DNA of 64,000 bases from Tanypteryx hageni (Eukaryota > Arthropoda > Insecta > Odonata > Petaluridae), in the NCBI GenBank assembly GCA_028673005.1, contig CM054116.1, positions 149,665,173 to 149,729,172 of the forward strand, given 5' to 3'. The notes beneath the pieces are model-generated. The model was not told the DNA's origin and did not search any database. It worked only from the letters and a program-made list of their open reading frames with translations. A program made the translations under genes and the position numbers. Shown here piece after piece: positions 21,067 to 33,125 of this stretch (positions are counted from its first letter, which is position 1; each line of letters opens with the position of its first letter).

Positions 21067-22358
21067 ATGGTTGTTTCGTGTTGTGCATACAACTGCAAAG
21101 AAAGATTTGTTAAAGGAGGGCTGCTAACATTCCATTGGTACGTAATACTGCAGTGTGTGTCGTTGAGAAATGTTACGAGCTTACTTGAATGAATTTGTTA
21201 TGCATAAAGAAATTAAAAACATTTTAATAACTTGGAGGCAAATAATTAGAAAGTTTATTTAGTAGTGGCTTTATGGATTTCAATATGTTACCGGAATAAC
21301 TTAAGTACTGTTAAAATGTAAATATATTTATGTAACTTGCCTTTATCAAGGAAGAAATTATTGTTGGCTTTTATATTATTGTTTAGGTGAGGTTTATATT
21401 TGTAATTTGATTTTTAGTAGCTATACATCTAAATAAAATCGTATTCTTTAATTCGATAAATTATACAGGGAACACATCCCCATGGTATGGAAGTAGATAA
21501 TTCTGTGTGTTGGTAAAATTTTGCTCAAAGGGCATAGTAATAAAGCTCTAATCTCCGACGCAGAAGTTATCCTTTTAAAAACGGGAACATATTTATCTTC
21601 AATAATAGTTAACCATATCGTTGATGTTGATTTTTATTGTAGCTTTCCTAAAGATGAATGCAGGAGGAAAGTGTGGACTGTGAATTTGAGACGAGAAAAC
21701 TTTGTACCAACAGTAAGATCTAGACTGTGTTCCAAATACTTTACAGAATATTGTTTTGACCGAGAGAAATTTGGTGGTACTTGGTTAAAAACAGATGCTG
21801 TGCCAACAATTTTCGATTTTCCCAGACATCATCTTCCTAAGCAACTGAAACGAAAGCTCCCTAAAGAAAGGACATCGAGTATCGACGTAAGTCCTACTTC
21901 TGATGTTCATGGTAAGATGCTTCATTACTTGTGTTCCATTAACTATATGTTTACATATTTCAAATTAATTTATCTTTCCTGCATATTTACTTCCTCAGCT
22001 GGTGCAGACCGGGAAGATATCACAGTACCTGTTAGTGATATGCCCATGACCTCCTCACAAATAGGCATTTCTAATATAAATACCACCTTAACAATGTCCA
22101 ATGGAAAGCGAAAAATGTACCGGTAAGTACCAATTTCATCCTCTTCCCGTTGTTTCAAATGTAGTTTATAAATCAATGATGGTTTTTTAGAATGAGGTTA
22201 ATATTTTTTCCAGGTACATTGGGGATTTCTCTGAGGTAGATATGGTATCACCCCGGAAAGCGTCTATCTTTATTATTGTCTATCTTTTTAACAGTAATTA
22301 TATAGCTATTATTTTTTCTTTTATGTATTTCATTCTACTATTACTATTTGTCATCTAA
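21067..22358 (+). CDS. THAP-domain protein gene (four exons)
   Basis: The exons are 21067-21137, 21643-21911, 21999-22122 and 22214-22358, all with GT/AG borders. Joined, the frame stays open. The start MVVSCCAYNCKERF, then FHCFPKDECRRKVW, LRRENFVPTVRSRLCSKYF and TWLKTDAVPTIFDFP make a full C2CH THAP zinc finger, a sequence-specific DNA-binding domain. Exon 1 ends in a split codon that restores the FHCFP motif, a strong check on the splice. A Lys-rich stretch and a Ser/Thr-rich linker follow, then YRYIGDFSEVDMVSPRKA, a short block often seen in insect THAP proteins. The last exon runs into a hydrophobic tail before TAA; this may be readthrough of an unseen donor. AATAAA lies near 22395. The copy appears intact. 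Confidence 0.8.
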
Positions 22359-22399
22359 TGTAAAAAATGGTGATTGCCGTCTATATTTAAGATAAAATA

Positions 22400-23408
22400 A
22401 AAAAGAATTTTTTTTTACTATGCACTGTCTTCTTTGTTCTGACTTGTCCTACATTGATGTACTTTGATACTTTTGTATTAGGCTTTGGCTAGTAAAAAAA
22501 TAACTATCACAATGTAATATTGGTCATTTTCTAATATAGTGGCAATGTATGCTGCATCCTATACACTTAGTGTAAAATTGTTCTAGGTTACTGTCTGTAT
22601 AACACAAATAACTGAAAAGCAGTTATTCTGTTGACCATTCTTTTTGTTCTGTCAGCGTGATGCCAAAAGGAGATTCGAATAATCACCAGGTATGATAATG
22701 GTCTGCATTCGATTCCAGAACTTTATCATCACTTCAATAACATGGGAGTGACTGTAGCATATTATTCATTTGTATTTTAAATTTTATTAAAATCAGCATG
22801 AATTCAAGACAAACCAAAAGTTTTTTTCCTGTTATTGATCTCATGGAGATAGTGATAACGTGATTGCTCTTAATGATGGAAAAATGTTGTCAATGTGATA
22901 GAATCACAAAAATTCCTCTACAATTTGAAACATATAAAATTATAAGACGCAAAAATAATACTAGATTACGTCTAACTTAGTTAAAAAATAAAATTAAAGC
23001 AGAAAGGGATTTTTGCTTAATAAAGACCGATTCATTTTAAAAGTTCCATAAAATAAATCACTTGAAAATTGTGGACTTTATACTTTTGACTGGGCTTACC
23101 CTGGACGACAACATATTTTCACCTAAAAACCGTCAAATTTTCTCGCCCAAAACGAATTTGTTACCCTAATCGTCACGTATTCAAAAATCGACGGTAGGAA
23201 AATTATTTTATATTCCTTTAGACGTACTACAGTTCAAGCCCCGAATTCGTACGATCAATGTACATAATTTTTAAATGCAAATGAAAGATAGGTGTCGTGC
23301 TTGGCGGATACCGCATGATGAGGTGACCTTACGACGAATTACATCGCTACAACACTATATTTAAAAATAGGTATATGATTATATTTGTAAATGATCATAA
23401 GAAAATGC
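22400..23408. other. Downstream of the THAP gene, no gene seen
   Basis: This is AT-rich sequence without long open frames. No repeats were recognised. Confidence 0.4.
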
Positions 23409-23612
23409 AACTAGTGATTCAATTAAACATGACCATTACTTTCAAAAACGTAGCGCTCTCCAATGTACCGGCACGGTCTTCTGCCAGAAGTCACATGACT
23501 CGAGCGCTGACAGATGTTGGAGCAACTTTCACTCCACTGCGCAACCGGTAGGCGGTCTCTATATCGGAGCAGAGGCCGTTTTGCTTGATAAAAGCTCGCC
23601 ATTGCCAGGGGG
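23409..23612 (+). repeat. 200-bp direct repeat, left copy
   Basis: From AGTGATTCAATTAAACATG to GCTCGCCATTGC the sequence recurs at 25756-25965 in the same orientation, with a few substitutions and a short AT-rich insertion in the right copy. The block contains GTACCGGCACGGTCTT and AGGCCGTTTTGCTTGAT. It could be a terminal repeat of a small retroelement or a segmental duplication. Confidence 0.7.
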
Positions 23613-25755
23613 AGGGAACTCCCATGTTAAAATCGTGGTCTTAGCTGGCTAGTACAAAACGTTGGTGCAGGCACTGGCTAGCTGGCGCTGCTGTTGCGTT
23701 GACGTCATTTTTCCAGCCAATCGAAGCGGAGAACAGGCAGCTAGCAGACGAATTTCAGCAGCCAATGGCAGCTTCGTACAGACGGCGAGCGCAATTTTCA
23801 AAAATCATACACCAATTTAGTTTTATTCATTATAATAAATGACGCTAATTTTTTTATTTAGCAAATCAAACCTTTTTACGAATAACGTAACCAGAGGAGT
23901 AATGGGTGAGAATAGAAAGAATAATAATTTAAATAGTTTTATTGCAGAACAAATATTGTACATATTTACATATAACAGATATTAAATGGAATTGAACCAC
24001 ATAGATCAATTATTGTTCAATAAATATAGGAAACATGCACACATTGAAAAAATAATACAGTAGAATGTTTGTAACAGACGAAAGAATAATTAACATATGA
24101 AAGCTGCAGAAGCCAGCCACCAGACAAACATAACAATAATAAAGAAACAAGTCATGACAAAGTATGAACAGAAGTGACTTTTGCCAGTCTCAATGAATCA
24201 ATAAGCATAGGAATCAAAGCAAATGTTGATTGAAATAGCGATGAAACATTCAAGTTAGTCACCAACCATTAAGTATATGAAGTATTTTACCACTAACGCA
24301 CACCTGATAAAGTACATATGGAATAGCATGAAATCAGCCAGTCAGCCTCAATTAAGGGAAAGGCAAGAGGGCAATTATTGTATAAGGTTCATGCAATGTC
24401 CATCAAGCATCTTCAATAACAGTGGCTTTATGTTTGCCAAGCTGAAGCCCTTGCAACCCATTCTCGGCACCTGGAATGATAACATTACAGAATTATTAAC
24501 ACTTCAACATATGCATCAAATACAACTTTGCTCCTAAAGAGCCTAAAGTGAAGATATGCATCACATGAAAACAAGACATAGTGAAGTATCTCGTTAAATG
24601 GTTACTATTACTAAAGTTGAAAATGCTGAGATACATATCTAACTACAGTAATAACTCGATATGCGAATAATCTGTACACTAAATAAGTGACCTTTTTACT
24701 ACAGGTAGTCCACGATATACTCGCCGTATCTCGAAACGAGAGGTTTCAAGTTAAAAATTGCAATCCCATAACAATAATAATTGTTATTCATCCCAGGACA
24801 TATACATATATGTATAGGATGTCAAATTGGCTGTACTTATTATGCAATAGATATAAGGCCACAGCCTTTCTTAGGAATAAACAAACGCATCCGAGAGGTT
24901 CTCAGTCACTTATTAAAGGATCAAAAATAACAACTAAGCTGAGTTGGGCGGTAGAACAAGGTTCGTGTGTTCCAAATTGCAATCTGGATATAATTTCACA
25001 TACGTAAACACAACCATAGTAAGATTAATCTCAAAAAGAAACGTAACTCATTCTTTATTTTTCTCGGTACGTAATATTATTACACAATATGTAGTACTGT
25101 AGGTAATAAAATACAGAAGTACATTAATTAATCGATATATTGTTTCAATACTCGAAAGCAACTCACGGAGCGCTTCTACTTCGTATATCGAGGTATTACT
25201 GCATACAATTCTGTCGACTTACAAAAATATTTTTACAAATATAGCTAATAGTACTTACGTAGATTCCGTGCGAGGAAACGAATGTAATTTCAACTTTAGA
25301 TCTCCGGTCGTTCCCCTCGTATGATTGCAGTTTAGTGCGTAGCACTTACGTAAACGCACCATCTCTGGTTGATTCATTTTTGCAAGCTAGTGGAAACGTT
25401 GCAACGTACAGAAAATAACTTAATTAACACACACAGAGAGACACATGTATCACCAGCATATATGAAGTTGTTAACCATTCATTCATATACTCCTCTATAG
25501 TCAAAACATCCTTACCTGTACTAAAAAATAACACTTTCCCAAGATTTCCCGTAATGGCGGATAAACTTACAGTTACGCAGTTACCTAGTTCAACAGTCAC
25601 AACTACTCAACATGATCACATGATCGGCTTGGCCGCTTGGCGCTCACTCATTGGTTGTCTTACCATTCAAATTAGAGCGACGACAGCGCTCAACCTTTCG
25701 CTTTCACGGTGCCTGCACCAACGTGATCTATCTGACGAGAACCAAATCGCCCCCT
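23613..25755. other. 2.1-kb interior between direct repeats, no gene
   Basis: There are no coding domains. Near the two ends an inverted pair is seen: ACGTTGGTGCAGGCAC at about 23656 and GTGCCTGCACCAACGT at about 25712. These could be the inner remains of a DNA transposon's ends. The bases between are AT-rich and unremarkable. Confidence 0.45.
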
Positions 25756-25965
25756 AGTGATTCAATTAAACATGACCATTACTTTAAAAAACGTAGCGCT
25801 CTCCAATGTACCGGCACGGTCTTTTGCCAGCAGTCACATGACTTGAGCGTTGACTGATGTTGGAGCAACTTTCACTCCACTGCGTAGGCGGTCTCTAGAT
25901 ATATTATTACTCTATGATCGTAACGGAGCAGAGGCCGTTTTGCTTGATAAAAGCTCGCCATTGCT
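25756..25965 (+). repeat. 200-bp direct repeat, right copy
   Basis: This is the partner of 23409-23612. After GCTCGCCATTGC the two copies diverge at once, which marks the repeat border. Confidence 0.7.
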
Positions 25966-26185
25966 TATTGAGGGGTTTTCAGTTACTCTGATTTTGTCAA
26001 GTAGATATATAGTAGGTATGCATTCATCACTGGTTAAGAAAACGTGACGGAATGAATTTGATCTGATCTCCATTCAACAGGTGTCTTAAAAATATCATAT
26101 ATTTTTGAAAAAAATTCTAACGAACTAGTTCTACGAAGTGTTATGTGAATGCATTTTGTGAGAATGCTTTTATATTTTCTTAACA

Positions 26186-27140
26186 GATACCTGCAATAGA
26201 TAGATCTTCTAGGAAGGAAGGAAGGAAATTTCTCTCGTTTGTTTGTGTGCGAGAAGCATTTTGAGAGGAAATGTTTCTCATTTTTAGGTGTTAAGCCTCG
26301 CTTACTTCACCTAGCTGTGTCATCCATTGCCCTGGCCGTGAATATGGTACGTGTCAGTTCACAAAATAAGCCGTAATTTTAGATTGAGCAACTGAAATTT
26401 CTATTTAAATCTTCTCGCGGTTATCAGTAGATTATAGTGAGTTTGGAAGTTAAACTGCAACATAGACGCCAGAGGATAGAATTGTGCTTGTAATAGAATG
26501 AAATAAGTGTAACCGTAGCGATGTCTCGTTGTTTTAATTTGAAATATTTTGAATTTACAGAAATTGTTAACTTGGTTATTTCTTGTTTCTCATTATGCAT
26601 TTGTTTATAATCGTAGACTTTAAGATAATTCTTTTTTTGTTTCAAAACATTTAGAAATATGTATATATTTTTCGATCGAGAAATTGAAATTTCTATATCA
26701 AAGGTTTTCCTTGTTATATGATGAATACATATAGATCTTAAATGGGCTAACTGTAACTGCTGTGAACACGTAAACGTCAGCAAATACAACTGTGCTTAGA
26801 ATAAATTATAGATAAAGTGGACATTTTCTAGTGCAATGTGATATGTTTAATTTTACAAATGGTAATGTGATCTTCATAGAAACATTCTTTATGGGCCGTA
26901 AGCGCATTTGCCTTATTTTACATTTATTGCAACATTTGAAGCATGCCCATTGCCTCCTGCATCAATTTCATTAGGTTTAGCAGGTTTAATGGTTGATATT
27001 CATTTTCGTTCTTTTTACAGGTGCAACAGAAAGAGAATGTGTTCCAGGGCCGAAGAAATCACTTTACAAATAGATTTTTGCTTGATCCACAAATTCATTC
27101 TTGACGTGAAAGTTTGCCGTTTTTCGTCGCCCACGTGAAT
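26186..27140 (+). pseudogene. Degraded THAP-domain gene fragment
   Basis: The exon-like piece 26186-26345, between TTCTTAACAG and GTACGTG, encodes NFSRLFVCEKHFERKCF, then FLGVKPRLLHLAVSSI. This matches the second half of a THAP finger (C-x2-H in CEKHF, then the AVPTIF-like AVSSI). A stop lies at its start in this frame. A second piece follows TTTTTACAG at 27022 (GATERECVPGPKK) and resembles the exon starting GADREDITV of the THAP gene at 22 kb. The first half of the finger was not found. It is probably a decayed neighbour duplicate. Confidence 0.5.
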
Positions 27141-28125
27141 TTCCTTTAATTACGTTTCATGCATAAAAGGTATTAACGTTATAAAGTTCTGTTACAATAA
27201 TTCATTTTTATATCTTTATTGTATAATATTTATGTAAAAATACTTGGCTGTTATGTAATTTGATAATGACTTTGTACTCTCGCAATGTATGATATACGGT
27301 AATAAATTTGATTTCTTATATGCAATTCTTTCATTCATGCCCATTTAATATGTCCGTGCAATTTGTGTGTGCTATTATTATCGTAATAAAACGGGAGGGG
27401 AAGGGGGCGAGGGACATCCTGTAATGATGTCACGCTAAAACCTGGGAATCGTTTTATAGGAATGTTTCCGGTCTTTCCGTAGGGTCACTAGTCTTTGACT
27501 TCTACCTTTAAATTCAAACAATTTCTAAGAAGACGCTGCCAGTCGTTGAATCGAAATAGTTACACAGGTAACTGAGAGATGGCGCTGCCAGTCCTGGAAT
27601 CGAAATACTTATGCAGGAAACATATGGCGCTATAATAATAACAAGTTATTGAGGAGGAATGCTTTCCACTCCTCCAAAACAACAACATGTAATTTGCCAT
27701 ATAAATACGGTGAAAGTAGGGTTACCAACTGTAAGACCTTCTTGACCAAAAGATTTTAGTCTGCAACCCGGAGAATTTGAAGGAATACGCTTTTTTTTCT
27801 TTTTTACGAGTTTTCAGTTGTTCACTAGTTGTTAATTAATTAGTATGATAAATTGCATCAATACATTTTCAAATATCAAAGAAATATTATTTATTTAGTT
27901 ATGCATAAATATAATAAATGATTAATTAATTATTTTGGCATCTTTTTGAGACCAAAGGGTACGAGTATGTGTATTACAATATGTTCTTAGGAACTTCAGT
28001 CCTTTCTGGTCAGGAAGAAATATATTTAGGGCCTAAATAAGATTTTTGAAGGGTAGGGAGATGGGTTCGTTACAAAAATTATGAACTAAAATAACTTCAA
28101 TTTTAAATTTTATACACAATACAAT
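27141..28125. other. No gene; short direct duplication
   Basis: A short segment CGCTGCCAGTC...GAATCGAAATA occurs twice, at about 27534 and 27592. The rest is AT-rich, with no recognisable domain. Confidence 0.4.
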
Positions 28126-29090
28126 ACTAAGGTGACCAAACGTCCTCCTTTTGGAAGGACAGTCCATCTTTTTCAATCGCTGTCCTCCCTAAACCTTTTC
28201 TCCTTCCATGTCCTCCTTTTTGAACATTTCTCTGCTATTGTCCTTCCTTTTACTCAAGCCACGCGTTCTTTTAATTGGTGTATTTGTGTATTCTCAAGTC
28301 AACTGGCTATAGATATAGAAGTAATCCTTCCACAAATATACTTACATTTTCATCGTTTCACTGTGAGAGTAAAGAGTCAAACAAAAATTTTGCGAGGTCT
28401 CTTCAGTTGAGCATAAGAAATTATTAGGTTACTCAAAAACCAGGTGGTTGGCTTTAACACCTGCCATTGAACGTGTTACTCAATTATTTGAACCATTAAG
28501 CTTACATTTTTTAAGTTTAGATAAATGTCCCAAACTTCTAAAAGATTTTAATCCATTAGATGAAATTACTCTGCATATCATGCATAGTAAGGCAACATTG
28601 TTTCAGTCGAACATAGAGCAAATTAAAAAGAACAAAATATGTGCAGCTGAAGTAATGTCAATTCTTCGCAGTTTTAATGATCGATTGGAATCCAGATTAA
28701 ATATGAAATGTTTACCAGTAAATGCAGATAATTTATTGAAAAAACTAGAAGAGAATAATCCAACAGTTAGAGGGGCATTCACGGACGAGGTTCAACTATT
28801 TTATAGAAATTGCCTTGATTATTTGATCAAATGGACAAAATTTCTGGATGGAATAAACTTTTTTCAGTGGACTTGATTAAGAAAATCGATTGAGTGGGAA
28901 AAAGTGGTAGAATCGGTGAAATTTGCAAATCAAGTGTCTCATAAAGATTGATGACAATACTGTTTGATGAGGTTCGGGGACTAAATGAGCACTGCTCAGC
29001 TAATAGGTTTTCAGAATGGTCTGAAAATAAAATAGAAATCTACAAAAGAAGGGAGGAAATATTTCAGTTTTTAAAAAAATTTATTTAAGA
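28126..29090 (+). mobile_element. hAT-type element, partial
   Basis: The left end AAGGTGACCAAACGTCCTCC looks like a hAT-family terminus. It is followed by a fragment of transposase (next entry). The N-terminal BED finger and catalytic first half are missing, as is the C-terminal dimerisation region. No right end was found. Confidence 0.6.
28405..29090 (+). pseudogene. hAT-like transposase fragment
   Basis: The open stretch reads SKTRWLALTPAIERVTQLFE, LHFLSLDKCPKLLKDF, LHIMHSKATLFQSNIEQI, VMSILRSFNDRLESRL and LDYLIKWTKFLDGINFFQW, then a stop at about 28876. After frame changes it continues as TILFDEVRGLNEHCSAN and FSEWSENKIEIYKR. The TRWL...PAIERI...FLS...CP..L pattern is the middle region of a group of hAT-like transposases spread in arthropod genomes. 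It is inactive. Confidence 0.65.
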
Positions 29091-31260
29091 TCGAATTTGA
29101 CGTAATTACGTCATATTCTGTTCGTTATTGCAAAATAAATATTAGAATTATAGCTTCTTACAAAAATTAATCAAATGTCATTTAGATAAATCTTTCTTCA
29201 TTAATCGGAAATGCAATCTCATTAATTGAAAATTCAACCTAGACTTTCTTTCGCGGAATAGCTAGTCACAAGGGAAAATTACAATTATGATATTGCTTCA
29301 CATGTAATTACAACATATTTTCAATAGAAATATTTTAATAAATTTAAATAATTTTATTAGAAGAGTTATGATCGAATGAAAAACAATCCTGTATTAGAAT
29401 TTAGATGGTTATTAAGCAAATAACGCTGTCAAATAACAACATTCAAAATCAATTTATAATGAGTAATTTATTATAAGAAAATGTACAATAAGATTCTTCT
29501 ATATCGTTTACAACTGAATGCCTAAAAATACAATAAATGCCCACAATTTACACATATTGAGTTAAGTACATAATGTATTTCTCTCATATAATCCACTTTT
29601 TGAATTTCGCGAATAATTGGTTTCGGAAAACTGCCGCGAAAAGCAAATTCGCGAAGTACAAGTCCAATTTCCCTCTAAGACGCAATGTTATATATGCGAG
29701 TACAGTTCACAGTCAACCTGAAAAATTAATTTTATTAACGTAAATAATGCAGTTTAACAGAAAATAAAGGAAGGCGTCACAGAAAATAAAGTAAGGCGTC
29801 ACAGAAAACAAAGGAAGCCGCCACAGAAAACAAAGGAAGGCGTTACATGAAATGAAAACCTAGCAACATAAAGTTAAAAATATTCTTTTAATTATCTTCA
29901 AAACGCGTAATAGCAAGTGAAAACGCTTTGTTGGCATCGCTAATGTATGACGTATGCAAATTCGTGAAGTTAAAAAAGGTGGTGCATTTTATAAAACAAA
30001 TACACATTTTCTTCTTCATAGTAATGATGAAACACTAAGTTCCCCCACATTTAAAAATACAACCAGACCAATTACATTTTTGGCACATTCTATTAGTTGA
30101 AACTTTCTGGCGGCGGTCCACTTCACAAACCAAAAATATGATTTTAAGGTGGCTCGTCACCCACCACTCAAACAGATTTAATCTATTCCAAGTGCAAATT
30201 GAAGAAGCACGCAAGAGTGGAAATTTACAGAAAGATATACCTTATGTTAGTATAATGCACAATTTGCATTTACTGAAGGCTGCAAAGATGTGAGATTGTA
30301 TGCTCATAAGTGTATACGAGAGAAAGACTACGGTGAAAAATTGAAAATTTACAGTGAAAGTAATTTTTAAAACAAACTCATACACTACACAAATCTCAAG
30401 ACTTTTTTAGAGATAATCAGTTAAAATATACCAAGTTTACAGAATAAATTTGTTTCACAAAAGGGACTTGATATCCCAAACAAATGTCGGATGGTTTATG
30501 CATCTCACGACAACGACAGGGACCAAACAGACTAAATTCAAACACACACACATGCACTCCACTCAATCACAAAATATATCAAGTTTACGAAAAATTTTGT
30601 TTGATACCTCCTTGAAATTTTAATGATATCCTGCATTTCTTGGGAGGGGCTAATTGATTTTGGGGTACCCATGCGAAAGTCTTGCTCGAAGACCAGTGAT
30701 GCAGCTGCGATACCTTTGAATTCTTCCAAGCGTTCTAGGTGTATACTGGCTCCTTGGTGTGGAAGAAACAGCTGCTATGAAGGCCATGACTTCCTTCTTC
30801 ATGGTCTATCTCTGGCATTTGCTTTCACCTATTTTAAAGAGATATGCAACTCGTGTATTTATTTGTTATTCAGAAATTGTCATACTAATTGTTTGATAGA
30901 CGCAAGAACATTGGGTTACGGAGAAAGAAAAATGTAAAACCTTACCAGAACATGAAGGGAGTTCATGCCATTGAAAACTCCCACCTACATTACACCTTTC
31001 ACCCGAGGATAGCACATGAAAATTGTACACTATTAAGAACTTATTGTGTGATGGAATTCAAGCAAATAACATAACGAATATACCTGGTAACCTGTTTAGG
31101 AAAACGGAATAGCGAAATTTGTTTATCAACTCGGCAGTTTTTGCGGGTACCATTATTATTAATTATTCCCAAATATCATCATAAAATATAATTAAATGTT
31201 TCCCAAGATATCCTCAGTAGAACCGAGTAGTTATTGCTATTATTCTTCATGGATATCCAC
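29091..31260. other. No gene recognised apart from small repeats
   Basis: This is AT-rich sequence. It contains a 22-bp tandem repeat at 29758-29845 and, at about 29600-29665, an imperfect palindrome around TTCGCGAATAAT and AATTCGCGAAG. The - strand frame at 30538-30729 was not recognised. Confidence 0.4.
29758..29845. repeat. 22-bp tandem repeat, four units
   Basis: The unit CAGAAAAYAAAGGAAGGCGTCA appears four times in a row with one to three changes each, starting at 29758, 29780, 29802 and 29824. Confidence 0.9.
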
Positions 31261-31499
31261 CTGTATGTAGTCGACACAGCCCTTCTCCGAGGCTTTTCTG
31301 AGTCGGACCTTCTGCACAACAGCCGTCACACCTTTGCCATCTCTTTTCCCCTCCACCTTCCAACGACAGTCGTATCTCCTGATCCCCGGCCAATCGGAGA
31401 AGAGCCTACCACCGTCACGCACCAGCGCTGGATGTTCGAAGGTTATTGGCAGCTCCCGCCTCCCCATGCGGGAGCACACCTGGTCACTGCTCATTTCAT
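31261..31499 (-). CDS. CUB-like extracellular domain exon
   Basis: This 239-nt exon on the - strand is bordered by TGTGCTGCAG (acceptor) and ACATACAG/GTGGAT (donor). It is open throughout and clearly more GC-rich than its surroundings. It reads CSRMGRRELPITFEHPALVR, GGRLFSDWPGIRRYDCRWKV, GVTAVVQKVRLRK and GCVDYIQ. The spacing of DC-x-W and the later GC-x-DYIQ resembles the Cys pattern of a CUB domain, a secreted or cell-surface binding module. Signal peptide and partner exons were not found, so the gene is only partly seen and its function is not claimed. An internal exon of a real host gene is the best reading, given the low decay. Confidence 0.45.
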
Positions 31500-31529
31500 C
31501 TGCAGCACAAGAAACAATTGAATATCACT

Positions 31530-32018
31530 AAAGTGACCAGATTTCAGATCGGCCAAAGTGGGACAAAATCGATTTTGGGTCAGAAAATGCAGGGCAAAAC
31601 CCTTTCAGATTAGCTATTGCAGGATTTTTAAAAAATATCTTTGCAATGGAAAATTTACTAGTCCATTTACAAAGAGTATAAAAGTATAATTATTCAGTTC
31701 TAAATGTATGCAATGCTCCATTTCTCGCACACTGCCGCACTGCAAGAGAAAGAAACAAAGAATGAAACAAATCAAACTTCGGGAAATTGAGCACCAAACT
31801 TCACATTCCAATACACGTCCTCCATTAGCGTTCCACATGGCACTCAAAATCCGGGACGTCCCTTTAGTCGTATCATATACATAGTTTACTGGTAAAAAGT
31901 TTGAATAATTGGTACATTTATAATCAGTATATCCAAAAGCAGGACAATTTTGTGTCCCCTCAAGTTTTTTGGGGACAGCAGGACTGTCCCGCCGAAATCA
32001 GGACGTATTGTCACTTTA
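31530..32018. mobile_element. hAT-like non-autonomous element, about 490 bp
   Basis: The left end AAAGTGACCAGATTTCAGATC and the right end, inverted, AAAGTGACAATACGTCCTG form imperfect terminal repeats. Internally, GGGACGTCCCTTTAG and GGGACAGCAGGACTGTCCC are further GGGAC-type palindromes. There is no coding region. Confidence 0.5.
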
Positions 32019-32216
32019 ATTATCATCCACGGCAGGGATTTTCAAACCATCTGACAACACGGAGCCAGTTGTGCGTTTCCCAATAGAAAAAACGTACGTA
32101 CTTAGGGCACTTCGCTTAACCCCACAACGGTTGTGCATGTTACAGTAACATGTTTGGTCGCGTGAGATGTAAAATACATCCCTGAGAGAGAAAGATTCTT
32201 AACAAAAGAAAATTGT

Positions 32217-32478
32217 ATTAAAATTTTTAACCACCTTATACACCAAAAAAATAATAATTAAATACTGGTGAGAGTACACAAACACCTACCCAGTTTATGG
32301 AAAATTAATTCTTTCCTGGGGCCAAAGTATTATGTGTGCGAGTTTGCGCAAACTCGCACACATAATGCTTGGTCCCCTGGAGATAATTAATTTTCCATGG
32401 ACCGGGTAGGTGTTTGTGTACTCTCCACCAGTATTTAATTATTAATATATTTTTTGGAGTATAAGGTGGTTAAAAATT
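32217..32478. mobile_element. Foldback MITE, about 262 bp
   Basis: The whole stretch is one imperfect palindrome centred at 32347/32348 (GTGCGAGTTTGC|GCAAACTCGCAC). The arms end in TTTTTAACCACCTTATAC and its inverse. It has no coding capacity. The Tigger-3 element begins about 650 bp further right. Confidence 0.8.
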
Positions 32479-33125
32479 ATTCATTTAACTTCACATCAAA
32501 AGCAGTTCCCATATTTATTTTTAAAAAGAAAATTGTTTTACTTACGTAGTATAATGAGAAAGTATTGTAATTGTGAAAAAATTCGACTTCAAGATATTGA
32601 TGAAAAAACATGTTTTAGGTGTTCCCGAGTCCATATAAGTGGTTTTCGCCATCTGTCGGTCTGTCTGTTCACAGTTCAATAGCCCAAACGCATACATAAA
32701 ATCGAATGATATCTTGTAATTATGGAATATAGCATCTTTTGTAAACCCTTTTTTCATAAAAATGATATTGCACAAAAATAAAGGGTAGTTTATTCTTGGC
32801 GATTTTTAGAAAAATTTGATTTTCTCAAAAATGGCTCCAAGGAATTTGATTAAAATCAATCCATTTGTAGAACATGGTGTCACAAATAATACTGCATAAT
32901 CCATATGTCTCTAAAAATCATTACATGCCATCCAGTGACATTACAATGTATGCTAAGCTACCTTAACTAACCCTTATGATGTCACACCTCCGTGGCGATT
33001 CACTCAAAATCTTACTACAGCCTTGACAGTTAAACTAAATAAAATTATATCTCATATTTATAGATAATATCATTCATAATAAATACTCGGAAGAGATGAA
33101 CGATATTGTACAAAAATTAAGGGTA
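32479..33125. other. No gene seen
   Basis: This holds AT-rich sequence with GTTTTCGCCATCTGTCGG and a CTGTCTGTTCACAG stretch that looks repeat-like, but I found no matching copy here. Confidence 0.35.

Noticed and set aside
23409..25965. LTR retrotransposon
   Set aside because: No gag or pol in the 2.1-kb core and no clear primer-binding site; reported as an unexplained direct repeat pair.
29758..29845. CRISPR-like array
   Set aside because: The 22-bp units are head to tail with no spacers, in an arthropod genome; a simple tandem repeat.
30538..30729. Second exon of the CUB-like gene
   Set aside because: Open on the same strand, but no convincing splice sites or domain pattern.
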